This document shows positions 10,701 to 22,535 of a DNA stretch of 64,000 bases, in pieces; position 1 is the first letter of the stretch, and each line of letters opens with the position of its first letter. Location of the stretch: the NCBI GenBank assembly GCA_034509755.1, contig CM067544.1, positions 9,837,501-9,901,500 on the forward strand, given 5' to 3'. Under the pieces are notes generated by a model that saw only the letters and a list, made by a program, of their open reading frames with translations, did not search any database and had not been told where the DNA came from. Source of the DNA: Anisodus tanguticus. Taxonomy: Eukaryota; Streptophyta; Magnoliopsida; Solanales; Solanaceae. Made by a program: the position numbers and the translations under genes.

Positions 10701-13700
10701 GTTGTCATTTCGTGTATGTGAATAGATCTGTATCTTCATCATGCAGATTCAAAGATCGATGCTTCTGAAAACCATGGAACTGATGTTCAACAGCAGAAGA
10801 GGGAAGGTTCTTTCTCTGATTTGGGTCCTTTGAAAGATAATGAGCGGAAGGATTTGAACTATGCTGTAAAGGAGTATTTACTATTAGCAGGATATCGCTT
10901 GACTGCAATGACATTAATGGAGGAGGTAATTGATATAAAGGCGACTTGCTGATTTCTTGATGTTCATCACACAACTGAAGAAGGATTGCATTTTTATCTA
11001 CATTGTGTCACAGAGGCCAGAGCTATATGTTCAGTTTTCTTTATCTTCTTCCATATTTCCACCTGTTTGGTCTATTAACAATGATAACCTAAAAATTTGG
11101 AGCTTCAGTTATGTTAAACATATATGCTGCAGCCAACATCTCTATGACATAAATTACAAGTACTTATATTGAGAAATGATTAGCCAAATTCCTGGTAGAC
11201 CTTTAAGCAGTGTGGCCTCTTTCCTTAGTTATGTTAAATGTGAAGATAGTAAGAAGTATCTCCTTTAAACACGGTTTGCTAGATCCCCAGGGTCCTGCCC
11301 TAAAATTCAAAAGACCAGATTTCCTTTGGGTTTATTTTGTAGCGACATGATTTTCTGACGTGTAAACAACCTCTTGCAGAAATGCAGGGTAAGGTTGCGT
11401 ACAATAGACCCTTGTGGTCCGACCCTTCCCCGGACCCGCGCATAGCGGAAGCTTAGTGCACCGGGCTGCCCTTTTATGATATTCTGACGTGTATAGATAA
11501 TTGGGTAGACTTCGGAAACTCCCCTCGCATATAGAAATTTTCAAATTTTCAATAAAATATTAGTTACTATATGAAAATGCTCCTATGGGACTGCCAGGTT
11601 TCTATAAAAGGTCTAAAAATAATTTAGTGTTAGCTACTCCGGTACTCCCTCGTTTCAATTTATGTGGCATAATTAGACTAACATGGAGTTTAAGAAAGAA
11701 CTGAAAACTTGTAATCTTAAACATGTCATAACATTTGTGTGCCTATAAGACTTTTGAAAACTTGTAGTCTGAAACATGTCAGAACTTGTCATTAAGTGTA
11801 AAATGGGAAGTTTAAATTAAGTTATTTTCAAATTTAGATAGTTATCATTCATTTTGGAGCGGACTAAAAAGGAAATGTTGTCACATAAACCGGAATAGAG
11901 GGAATATGTTCTAAGGGGACTACCACTTAGGTGTAGAAGATGTTATATCCCACAATTACAAGGGAAAAAACTGAGACTATGAGCAGATGTCAAGGTAATC
12001 AATGCTTCCCAAGAAGAGAAAGTGAAATGATTGATTCTATATAAGCACCCAATGCCTTTTGTTTAATTTTATTCAATCAGGCCGCAGTTGAAATTCTGCA
12101 AGATATGAGAAAATGTAGAGGCAAAGGTTCATTCCATGATCAGATTAGGAAATTTATTCCTCATGTACTAGACCGGGAATTTCTCTTTTTCATTCAACCG
12201 TCAATGTTTCAATGAACCATGATATTCAACTTGTCAATTATCTCAGAAAATGGAGCAATCTTTAGAAATTATGGATTGGAGGTAATTAAAAACAATTTTG
12301 GGTCAGAATCCCAGTAAGGCAGTTGTTTTATCAGTGTTAAAATCTTTGTAACCACTCAGAAATAGTTCATGGCTTCTTCTAAAATACCTGTCCGTGGAAA
12401 TCTCATACTGGAAAGAGTAAAAACTTGGTTTATAAAAATGGTATTTTAGGATAGGGGCTCCACCTCCAACCATGAGGTTGGGGATACGATTCACTCAGGG
12501 AATCAAAGTGGGAAAACTTTCTGTTTGGCTCCTGGGCAGGGGAATTTAGGGGGAGGGGTGCTATTTCTGATATCCCACCAAACAAAAAATGGTACACTGG
12601 CACGGTTTGAATTGTGTAATGAGCTTTCTATTATTATTCAATCTTCTTCTTTCAGATGCCTTTGATGTACGACCCCTCATCTAATTTTTGCACTTACTAG
12701 GGAGAGGGCCTTGACCATAAAAGGACTAATGGGTGAGATACATTCATCAGATCGTTGGCACTATGCTGACATGTCATTTTATAAGTGTTGGTAACTTCTT
12801 TAATATGTATGACAGGTTACTGATCAAGACCTAGATGTTCAGCAGAACTCCTCTGCACGCGTTCCAGATGCTTTGCGCCATTACTATTACCAGTACCTTT
12901 CTTCCACCTCAGAGGCTGCTGAGGTACTTCCTGAACAGTTGATACAACTAGTTTTACGACATGTATGCTTGCCACTAAAATCCTGCTGGGTAGTAAAATC
13001 TACATTAATATCATGTCATATGCGGATACTTCGAATCTTTTGCAGTCAAGTTAGGCTAACTACAAGTTTTTAAGTGATCTACTCTATCCTTCCTTCTTCC
13101 AGCACTGAATTGTAATTCTCATTTCTTGCGATTTAATTGAGAAAGAACAATACAGCCACCCTGTTTTTTTATAGTGCATTAGGTATGAAAGCTTTTCCTT
13201 TCAAGTCCTAAATTTTGTCTATGCTCTATCCTATCTCTTTGTTCTATGTTCCTCATGGTCAGTTCATGCCTTACTTTCATCACATCTAATTTTGCTTACA
13301 ATTCTATTTTCCCCTGTGTGCTATTAGAGTCCTTCGGATACTGTTTGGTGTCAAATTTTATGCCTTCAGATTTAAGACTAGTCTAATATTAATCTTTCTC
13401 TGTTTTTCCTTTAATTTATTTTTTATTTGTTGAGTTAAGAAAATACAGAGTTAGTCTCCCAACTGTTTTAAATATATTTTCAAGACCACAAATGAGGAGG
13501 TAATCCCAATTAGCTCATCCGGATGTGTTTGGGCTGCGACTCCTGTTGCAGTCTCTTAATGGTGACCAGCTTTCTAGCAATAATTTCTTGCTATCCAGGA
13601 CCACTCACCCATCTTAATCCTCTCCGCTTCCTCCCAGACGAAAATTCAATCAAGAAATTCTGCCACTTAAATAGGCTGCATCATCCATGATTCCTAAGCC

Positions 13701-16700
13701 CATCTCTGCATGGAAGTAGCATGTGGGACGATTAATGACTGGTTCCTAAATCTTTCTCCAGACTATTTCCGTCAATTCTACTCTCTTATTCAGTAATTTC
13801 TCATTCACTAAAATCCTGTTACCATAATGCTCTATTGTTGATAATTTTAGCTTCTACTTTTAGCCAGATATTAAGCGAAACAACCTTAGCATAGCTTATA
13901 TTCATTACCATGAGCTTTTCCTGATGATTTTTGAGTCTTATCTGCTACTTCCCTCCAACCAACTTAGGTTTTAATTTCTGGTAATATTACTGCTCTTCTT
14001 CTTTTTCCTTGCATCGTTGCAACTCTTTTGTATCTACAATAAGTTGAAGTTCTGTAAGACACTTGGTTTCAACTCTTAGATATCTACCAGGAGCTGGAGT
14101 TTTGTAAGACTCCTTGCTCCTTTTTCCAGCTAATAATCAAGCCAAAGCCTTCTGAATCTTTGCAAGTATGTTGCACTTCCATACCGAGGATCCAGATAAG
14201 GAATAAAAGTTTTCCTGTACATGCTTCTGCAGCTTCTTGAATAACTAGACTTGTAAAATCATTTGATAAAAATTCTCGTTGCCGTATCCTTGGCAAAAAT
14301 CACCTGATTAGCTCCCAAGTTATGTTGGATAGATCGCCGGAATTGTCTTATTTCGGAATCTTAGAGAAAAGAAGTCTCACCCTCTCTAGATAAGCATTAA
14401 AGTAAAACATTTATCTGCTACATGTGCGTAATTTTGACTGCGCTTTTGAATAAGGGCGTGAATTGCTTGATACTTCTCTATCAAATGTCTTAAAGTTGGT
14501 GGTAGCAGTCGGATACGGAACTGACAAAGTTCTTACTTTACTTACTGAGAACTCTTAACATCTGTCGCTGGTGTGTTATTCTGGTGTGCTACTTTTGAAA
14601 AAAAATCGTGGATTATTTGTAGGAAAAAATTGCTATGCTTAGAGAAAACAAGTCGTTGGTGAAAGAAAATGATAATCTGAAACATGAAAAACAGTCCTTG
14701 CTTAAGAGTAAAGATATTGCAGATGCCCAAGTTACAGTATTGGCAAAATCCTTAGAAGCATTGCAGAAGGAAATGAAGGACAAGGAGATTCTGGTAATTT
14801 CTTTTATGTGTTTTATGTTTTGTAAAAGAGTTTTCATGTGTAGCATGCACACACCTCATACTTGAATAATCATACTCCAGGTTCAGAGTTTGAAGCAATC
14901 TCTAGATAGTCAAAGACAAGAATTGAATGAATGCAGAGCTGAAATAACTTCGCTAAAAATGCATATAGAGGGTGCTCGTTCTGCGCGGAATTTTGTAGCA
15001 AGTGATTTTGAAGGCGTTGACTTACCATCAATAGATAGTTACAAGGAAGAGATAAAGGTTCTACAGAATGAAATCCAGAGATTGAAATTGGCAACAGATT
15101 CTTTGAACAGCAAGTCTCCTGAAAATACCAATGAAGAAACTAGAAATACATGTCCTGAAAATGAAGTTGGAGAATCAAGTGATCATAATGTCCTTGATGA
15201 TTCAGCTGGCGTTTCTTCTGGAAATTTTGGAACTGCAGATTCTCAGTTATTGATGTCTCAAACCTCTGATTCGCAGTTATTGATGACTCAGACCTCTGCT
15301 GACAGAATTACTGAATCTGAGGAAGTGGTAGAAGTTTCAAATGATAATGGCGTTGGTGATAAAGCTGAGAATGTACTCAAACACAATGGTGAGCTACCTG
15401 CTGAAGCTAAAGGACTAATCTTGAAACCAGACAATCTATTGGTCGAATCAAATGCTGAAAAGATTGTAAGCTCTCTCTCTCAGATATATTCATGATAGCC
15501 TTTACCTGGTAACATTTTTGCTTGCCAATTATACTTTATAATTTTTGGATTTCGCAGGGTTTGGGGACTATTCAGATCCTTTCAGATGCATTGCCAAAAA
15601 TTGTACCTTATGTATTGATCAACCACCGAGAGGTATGTTTTGTCATTTGTTGTCTTAAACTTATGCTTCTGAATTCTGATGTTCTGGCACCTTATTTAGG
15701 AGGTGTTTGTTTGAGAAGATCTTTTCAAATTTTGAATTATTTTTCCTGAAAAACATGTCCTCAATGACTTTTTCCAAGAAAAAGTAAAATTTCCAATGAA
15801 GATGTGCTTGAAGGGTGTTTTCCATTGGAAAAACTCTCTTTCCACTCACAAAAAAATTACAGATCTTAAAGAAAGCTACAACTATCCCAACATATCTTCA
15901 GCTTCCACTAACTCTTTCTTTCCAAATGTTGTTTCAACAGCTCCTAAATAATCTTCAGCAACATTAAGTGATTTTAAAAAAATTCTAGACTAAGTAGCTA
16001 TCGTTCCATTTTATTGGTGTTGTATCTGCAGGAGCTTCTTCCTCTTATAATGTGTGCAATTGAGCGCCACCCAGATAGCAGTACGCGGGATTCCTTGACC
16101 CATACATTATTCAACTTAATCAAGCGTCCCGATGAAGAACAGAGACGGATTATAATGGATGTAAGACTGTCAAAACCTTGGTTTCATACTAGAATTTCTT
16201 CAAAAATTAGAGCATTCCACCAAATTTTTGTATCATGTTTAGGCTTGTGTCACTCTTGCCAGAAATGTTGGAGAGATGAGAACGGAAACTGAACTACTTC
16301 CTCAGTGTTGGGAACAAGTGAGATTTATTTCTATTCTGCTGGAAGCTCTCATGATTTTACCATATACTCCATCTACTCTTGCTAATGCACACTGAGTGTT
16401 ATTATTGTGATGTGTAGATCAATCACATGTATGAGGAGCGCCGCTTGCTAGTTGCTCAATCTTGTGGAGAACTTGCGGAATTCGTGCGCCCTGAGATTCG
16501 AGATTCTCTTATCTTGTCTATTGTACAACAGCTCATCGAGGATTCTGCTACAGTTGTTCGGGAGGCTTCTGCTCATAATTTGGCGTTGCTGCTGCCTCTC
16601 TTCCCAAGTACGGACAAATATTTCAAGGTCAGCCTCACTACATAAGCTTCGAGGCAATCATGGAGAAGAAATGTGACTTGAGAAAATTTCCCACAAAGTA

Positions 16701-19700
16701 AGCTCCGTGGTCTAGGAATGGAGCATTTTCCCACCCTGGTCTTAATGTGGATGCCCCAACTGATTAGATGATAACATAATACATAAATGGATTTTCTCCA
16801 ATTCGTATTTTTTTTTCCTTTTTTTGTGTGTAAAGGTTGAGGAGATGATGTTTCAATTGGTGTGTGATCCTTCTGGAGTGGTAGTGGACACAACAATCAA
16901 GGAACTTGTTCCAGCTTTAGTAAACTGGGGGAAGGAATTGGATCATTTGCTACAAATTTTATTAACTCATGCTTTGGGCTCGGCTCAGGTACGGATTCTG
17001 CATTTACTTAGTTCTCACTGAAGCAGTGACTTGTCTTAAACATGGATCTGATACATTATCCTTTTTTCCAGCGTTGTCAACCTCTTTCAGGGGTTGAAGG
17101 TTCTATCGAGTCACATCTTCGTGCTTTAGGAGAGAGAGAGCGGTGGAACATTGACGTTCTGCTGCGCTTACTGAAGGAGCTGTTTCCATTTGTGCACAAG
17201 AAAGCTATTGATACCTGTCCATTCCCATTGGTTTCAGATGATGAAAGACTAGTCTTTTCTACTTCAGTGCTTGAACAGTATGCTGGGTAATATCCCCTTT
17301 TACCTGAGTTTCTAACCTACCTTTCTATTCTTCTTCTTCAAAGGTTGTCTCAGAATGTATAGTTAATACTTGCTAGATATTTGAATTGTATATGCAGAGG
17401 AAAGATGGACTGGCCTTCTTTTGAGTGGTTGCATATCGACTGTTTTTCAGCATTGATTGAACTAGCCTCTCTATTACCTCAGAAGGAAGATAACCTAAGG
17501 AATCGAATCACGCGGGTAGCTTGAATTGTTCCACTTAAGTTTTGGTGCTTTAGGTTTGAAAATGCCTCCTCGTTTCTGGATTCGTCTTTAATTTTGCAAT
17601 GCAGTTTTTATTGGCAGTTTCAGACCTGCTCGGGGAACCTTACCTGACAAACATCATGCTACCTGTATTCTTGGTGGCAGTTGGTGATGATGGTGATTTA
17701 TCGTATTTCCCTGCAACGTGCCAAACAAGAATAAGAGGTAATGAGTTAAAAACTTCTTGATTAATCGAACCTTTAAGTGATAGATCATGTTTAGACCTTA
17801 TCAATTTGGTTTGATTTGCTCCTCAACAGGTTTGAAACCAAAAACTGCAGTAGCTGAAAGACTTGCTGCCATCTGTGTCCTGCCTCTTCTGCTGGCAGGT
17901 GTTTTAGGATCTCCTAGGAAGCATGAACTACTGACAGAGTACTTGAGAAATCTCTTGATTCAAACTTCAGGACAAGAGAGTCGGACAGTGAAGCGCGAGA
18001 TTTTCTATTCTGTTCGCTTCCTTTGGTTTGTGCCATTTTAATAAGGGCATTATAGTTCTGTGTCTGAACTCCTTAGATGATGGCTGACTATATTTTTCTG
18101 CAGCACTTTTGATGAACATCACAATATGATTTTTAACATCCTCTGGGAAATGGTTGTGAGTTCTGATATAAACATGAAGGCGACAGCTGCAAATCTTTTC
18201 AAAGTCATTGTAAGACTTTTGGTTTTTGTAGAATTGCTTAAATTTAAACATTGCTTGTGACTTACATTGATCATACTTGAAATTTCACCAGGTTCCATGT
18301 ATTGATGCCAAGGTTGCCTCAACTCATGTTTTGCCTGCTCTTGTAACACTTGGTTCTGACCAAAACTTGAATGTGAAATATGCCAGTATTGATGCTTTCG
18401 GAGCTGTGGCACAACAGTTTAAAAATGATGCGGTATAGGGTTTCTGCTTAAATATCTGGTGTCATTCTTATTCTGTGTTGATCTAGAAGTTTTGACAAGA
18501 CGTGTTCTTCTAACTTTCCTGTTAGATTGTTGATAAAATACGTGTTCAAATGGATGCTTTTCTTGAGGATGGATCACATGAAGCTACATTAGCTGTAGTT
18601 CGAGCATTGGTGATGGCAGTGCCACATACCACGGAGAGACTTAGAGATTATATCCTCAACCTCTGAGCTTTCATGCACTCCTTGAAGGAGCTATGCATTT
18701 CTAATGTGTGCCAAAACTAGTTTTGATTTCTATTTCTCATTAACTTTCTTTAACTTTAGCGTACATCTGTTGTCCAAGATTTTCCTGCTTACAGCAACAC
18801 CTCCTCCTTCAAGTGATGTGATGCGTCGCCGTGAGAGAGCCAACACATTTTGTGAATCAATTCGTGCTCTTGATGCTACTGGTTTGTTCCTTTAGATATT
18901 CTTCTATTTTTTCTCCTTCATACATCTCTTTACTTTCTGAAGATATAAATGTTTCTTCAAAATGATTACCCTCTAGGTTTAGCTGCTTCTTGAGAGATAA
19001 ATCAGAATACAATAAACTATGTATTGCAATGGACTGATACTGCAGGTTAATATCCTGATAATTGGTTGTGAAACTACCTTTAGCAATAATGTCGATCAAA
19101 GCAGATCTTGTGGAGTTTTGTCCCATCATGAGGAGTTAATTACTTGACAAATGGCTGACTTTTACTTAAATACATGCTGAAGTTAACATAAATGGCTGAT
19201 TGTGCTTTGTTAGGTTTAGCGTGCATCCTTTTCTTGTTCATGTTAATAAAGTGTGACGGACCTGTTCTGAGATAGTTTAGTGAGAGCCAGGAAACTCTCA
19301 AATTAGTGAAAGAGGCCATCGTTACCTTCAGGACCTAAGAAGGTTTGGCAGAAAGAAAAACTTTATTATGTGTTTCACCATCTAGTATGAGGCTTCTTTT
19401 TGTCTCACAAAAAAGTGGACCCAAATCTTACACTTTTGGATCCACTTTTTTGAGAGACAAAAATACCTCCCACAACTAATGTCAGTTGTGTGTCTCATAA
19501 TAAAATATTTCGTCCAAGGACGAGTCCTATTGATCTCTCTCCCTCTGGTTGTCTATTGTACTGCTGTAATTCAAGATTTTACTATATGTGCTATCGAAGC
19601 CTAAATGTTGCACACTGACCTCCTCCTGATCTTTACTCAGTTTATGACTCTTCTATTGCAGATCTTTCTGCTTCAAGTGTCAGAGACTTCCTTCTACCTG

Positions 19701-20068
19701 CAATTCAAAATCTGTTAAAAGATGCTGATTCTCTTGATCCAGCACACAAAGAAGCTCTAGAGTTTGTAATGAGGGAAAGATCTGGTGGAACATTTGATAC
19801 GATTAGTAAGGTAATGGGTGCTCATCTGGGAATTGCATCATCAGTAAGCAGCTTCTTTGGTGAAGGTGGTTTACTAGGGAAAAGGGAAGCTGGAGATGCA
19901 ACATCACCACCACCAATGGAAGTTGAACCTCTGAGACCCGTCCTGACACATGCAGCAGCAGCAGCAGCAGTAGAAGACACAAGATTTAGGCGGATCATGA
20001 GAGGTGGTTTTACAGACATGCTCAGAGGAAAAGCAAAGAGCACCGAGGATACTCCACGAAGTCAATGA
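7736..20068 (+). CDS. RELCH: RELCH/KIAA1468 homologue: LisH, coiled-coil and HEAT-repeat protein
   Basis: My 20-exon model joins 7736-7934, 10286-10438, 10747-10925, 12816-12923, 14623-14793, 14881-15465, 15558-15632, 16032-16160, 16243-16317, 16418-16627, 16836-16988, 17072-17286, 17398-17515, 17605-17737, 17830-18025, 18104-18209, 18292-18432, 18526-18649, 18765-18881 and 19662-20068. It stays in frame throughout (3594 nt, 1197 residues). A LisH motif lies at ~5-37 (NFLLEENYLLTAFELLHELL), and a second LisH-like helix pair at ~152-177. Coiled coils lie at ~70-115 and ~214-300, then an acidic linker. HEAT-type helical repeats run from ~465 to ~1090, then a conserved tail with a poly-Ala run. 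The human counterpart tethers recycling endosomes to the trans-Golgi for sterol transfer. Plant function is inferred only. Length fits the family. Intron 18 is non-canonical (AT-AC). Introns carry SINEs and MITEs. Boundaries are read by eye. Confidence 0.95.
8195..8326 (+). mobile_element. Solanaceous SINE in RELCH intron 1 (plus orientation)
   Basis: It contains GGTGATTTCTTCCCATCTGT, TGGACAGAGGTACCTGTTGC-type tRNA-like sequence and a GGTATCCCGTG block. It ends TTATAAAAAAAG. It is a diverged copy of the element at 9732-9874 in reverse orientation. No clear target duplication is seen, and the ends are approximate. Confidence 0.75.
9732..9874 (-). mobile_element. SINE in RELCH intron 1 (minus orientation), with target duplication
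   Basis: On the minus strand it starts AAACTAGGTGATTTCTTCC. It runs through GTTACCCGGTACATG and GGGAGGTAGCAGGTACC and ends in an A-rich tail. It is flanked by the 16-bp direct repeat CTGGTGGCATATACCA (9716-9731 and 9875-9890, no mismatch). It appears full length. Confidence 0.88.
11365..11475 (+). mobile_element. 5'-truncated SINE in RELCH intron 3
   Basis: It starts AAACAACCTCTTGCAGAAAT, lacking the tRNA-like head, and ends CACCGGGCTGCCCTTTT. It belongs to the same family as 32880-33024. It is flanked by 18-bp direct repeats at 11347-11364 and 11476-11493 that differ at one base. The 5' truncation with intact duplication is typical of incomplete reverse transcription. Confidence 0.88.
11645..11904. 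mobile_element. Stowaway-type MITE in RELCH intron 3
   Basis: The left end is CTCCCTCGTTTCAATTTATG after TA. The right end contains CACATAAACCGGAATAGAGG followed by GAATA. The ends are inverted complements with several mismatches. TA target bases lie on both sides. Confidence 0.72.
15238..15297 (+). repeat. 30-bp tandem duplication inside RELCH exon 6
   Basis: Two adjacent 30-bp units (15238-15267 and 15268-15297) encode DSQLLMSQTS and DSQLLMTQTS. The duplication is in frame and lies in the low-complexity acidic linker between the coiled coil and the HEAT region. Confidence 0.9.
18650..18764 (+). other. U12-type AT-AC intron (RELCH intron 18)
   Basis: The open frame before and after this 115-bp segment joins only if the intron is ATATCCTCAACC...TTTAGCGTAC. 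Exon 18 ends ...AGA GAT T and exon 19 begins AT CTG TTG, giving RDYLLSKIF. The donor ATATCCTC differs from the U12 consensus ATATCCTT in one base. TTCTTTAAC (18745-18756 region) closely matches the U12 branch consensus TTCCTTAAC. It lies about 10 nt from the AC acceptor, the spacing expected for minor-spliceosome introns. No GT-AG alternative keeps both the frame and the conserved residues. Confidence 0.88.
19358..19507. repeat. Foldback (MITE-like) element in RELCH intron 19
   Basis: An inverted repeat is centred near 19428. The left arm has TTTTTGTCTCACAAAAAAGT, and the right arm has the complement with ACTTTTTTGAGAGACAAAAA. Weaker pairing extends outward to TTTATTATG/CATAATAAA at the edges. 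Target duplication is unclear. Confidence 0.6.
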
Positions 20069-20638
20069 TAATGGTTCTTTCCTTTTGCGGGAGATAAAAA
20101 TGGAAAGAAAAGTTCCGTATGTTGTTGTGCAGTAGACTACAATGATTCCCATTTGTTGATTCTGCACCGAAGTTTTCCCTTCATAGGGGATTTTTTTTGC
20201 AATTTACTTGATTCTTTAAATCCATGAAATGTAATGAATTTGCCAATAAGACGAGAAGAAAGAGTTTCGTTTCCTAGCTGTACAAATGATATAGGAGATT
20301 CACTTTTTCTAGCAATTTTTTAACACCAATGTTATCAAATAACTCCCGCGTCCTGCTGCTCCAGAGCCTCAAATTGAATCTCTTTCTGATGAATAAAGAG
20401 AGCCACATTTGGAAGGTTAGTCCTAATTTTTTCACAGGAATGCTTTTCGCAAGTTAAGAATCGAACCAATTCGTTCTCAAAGTCCTTTGAGAATGAGTTG
20501 CAAAAGGATGTTATTCATTCAACAATCTGCTAGTCCAGTGTACATTTCATTAAATCTTCCGGTATATCACGGCCTTTGGATGGGACATCCTTCTCACACC
20601 TAGATAAAAGTCTAATTGTTTAAGGTCTTTGTTAGTAG

Positions 20639-21379
20639 TAGGGGTGTTCAAAGGAAACCCACAAACTACGCCAAATTGATAAATCAAATCAAACCAAGAA
20701 AAAAAAACTAACTAGTGGTTTGTTTGACTTGATTTGCTGTCGGGGAAAAATCCAATCGTACTTGATTTGGTTTGATTTTAACTAAAAAGAGTCTGAACAC
20801 GAAACTAAGCCAAACCAACATTATATTTATACAAGTTTTATAAATATTTTATACTTTAAAATATTTACTCCATTATAATGTAATTTGTAAGTATTCATTA
20901 AACTTTTTCATAATTCATGTTTCTTAACATACTATTTCAAGTTTGAACTTACAATTCTTGATGGTACAATAAATCTTTTATAGAGTTATTGTCCATAAAT
21001 ATCTAATAACTCAAATAACGCCCAAATCAAATCATGTTCATTTTCATTATCTCTTATTAATAGTAGTATTTATGGATTGTCATTATGTTTATTGTTGTCA
21101 TCATATTTTAGTATAATGACAAGCCTTATTTCATATTTTATATATTTTCTTCAAAAGGGTCATATAATTATTATATCCTACTAGGAAAAGAAAATATTTG
21201 GAAGCATTAGTTACATGTGGAAAAATATATAAAAAATAAATAAATAATCAAACCGAAAAAATTGAGATCGAAAAATGACTCTTATTAATTTGATTTGGTT
21301 TATAGACTTAAAAATCGACATAATAATTTTGATTTGGTAAATGAATAAACGAAACCAAACTAACCTATTTACACCCCTA
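20639..21379. mobile_element. hAT-type MITE, 741 bp
   Basis: Terminal inverted repeats TAGGGGTGT and ACACCCCTA are flanked by the 8-bp direct repeat GTTAGTAG (20631-20638 and 21380-21387). The interior has AAATCAAACCAA-type motifs near both ends. An 8-bp duplication is the hAT signature. No transposase is encoded. Confidence 0.88.
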
Positions 21380-21546
21380 GTTAGTAGACTCACTATAATG
21401 GATTCCCTTACCTTTTCTTCCTATTAAAAAAACAGGTGATTCTTGAATCATGATCTACTAGTCCCTTTGATTTGAATAGCTTTAACTAATTTTGGCCGAT
21501 TAGATGACTAAACTTATGTACTAAATCCATTCCAAAATTATATTTT

Positions 21547-21801
21547 CTCCATTCCAAATTTCCAATATAATTGAATTTATGGAAAGTTTTTTTTTTGTCC
21601 AAAATGATGAATTTTTCAAAGTCCAAAGGTGAATTAATTATTTTAAAAAAAATTACACCTCTTTATTGAGTTTCTAAGAATCCCAACATTAACTATCTTT
21701 TGTTTCAAGAAAAGTTTGGAAAGAAGCAAAATAGTGTCTTTAATTAACTTTCTCAAGAATGTGCTAAACTCCAAAAATTCATTAACTATTTTGGAATGGA
21801 G
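21547..21801. mobile_element. Stowaway-like MITE
   Basis: The ends CTCCATTCCAAA and TTTGGAATGGAG are inverted complements about 255 bp apart. The interior has AAAGTTTTTTTT-type AT-rich sequence. The outer boundaries are a few bases uncertain. Confidence 0.65.
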
Positions 21802-22054
21802 GGAATGAGCAGTTTAATTTTGAGCCAATAATAATCTAATGAGAGCAATTCCAACTAGGAGTGCTTATCTAAACAACAAAACAAGAGTAGTATGATCCAA
21901 ATCTAATACTCCTTGAACAGACAAATAATGATTGACATGTTCACACTTACCCAAGTAGAATTAAAACATGGATACTTATTTTCCTATAATTTCGGAACTT
22001 CGACATAAACAGTAACTCATTTATTAGGCTTCTTGGTAAAACATCCCTCACTAG

Positions 22055-22062
22055 TATATATA
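22055..22062 (+). promoter_or_regulatory. TATA-like box before the 144-residue ORF
   Basis: TATATATA lies 39 bases before the ATG, with a second TATAATA at 22071. This would leave a very short leader, so either could be coincidence in AT-rich DNA. Confidence 0.35.
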
Positions 22063-22100
22063 CAGAACTATATAATACTCTATTTTTTACACGAGTTGTC

Positions 22101-22535
22101 ATGGCGTCACCATTAGAAGCTGTTAGACATAGAAGGACAGGAGCAGTGTTGTTCTACAAGAAACCTCATCCCCCTTTCAAGACAGACCCTCTAATTGGTT
22201 TACCAAAAAACAATTCTGTACATGAGTTGCCAATTAGTTCATCGAACAACGTGACAGAAACTAAACAACACAGAAAGGGGGCGGCTGATGAACATGTGAT
22301 GTTCGATTTTGGGAATGATTATGGATTTTGGCAGAATTTATGCGACTTGGAGAAAACAATTCCTTCCAGCAGTCAATACAAAGTACATTCTAAGTACTTC
22401 AGCGAAGTGGCACGTTCTAACACCTCACCAGCAATGATTGAAGATGCAAAATATTTAAGTGAAGATGTCTATCAGTTGTCTTCTCAAGAAGACATGCTCA
22501 ATGAGTTTATGAAACTAAATCTTTTTTATTCTTAG
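22101..22535 (+). CDS. Small intronless protein of unknown function, 144 residues
   Basis: This single open frame starts at an ATG after a run of TATA-like sequence and ends TAG. I do not recognise the family. The N-terminus is basic (RHRRTGAVLFYKK), then a proline-containing stretch (PHPPFKTDPLIGLP). The middle is low in complexity, followed by an aromatic block (FDFGNDYGFWQNLCDLEK) and an acidic C-terminal half with SEDVYQLSSQEDMLNEFMKL. There is no signal peptide, membrane segment or transposon motif. Its length in AT-rich DNA, an amino-acid mix unlike random translation and a plausible start context favour a real gene. The neighbours are a hAT MITE and a copia element, so it could also be a relic. 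Confidence 0.55.
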   Translation: MASPLEAVRHRRTGAVLFYKKPHPPFKTDPLIGLPKNNSVHELPISSSNNVTETKQHRKGAADEHVMFDFGNDYGFWQNLCDLEKTIPSSSQYKVHSKYFSEVARSNTSPAMIEDAKYLSEDVYQLSSQEDMLNEFMKLNLFYS

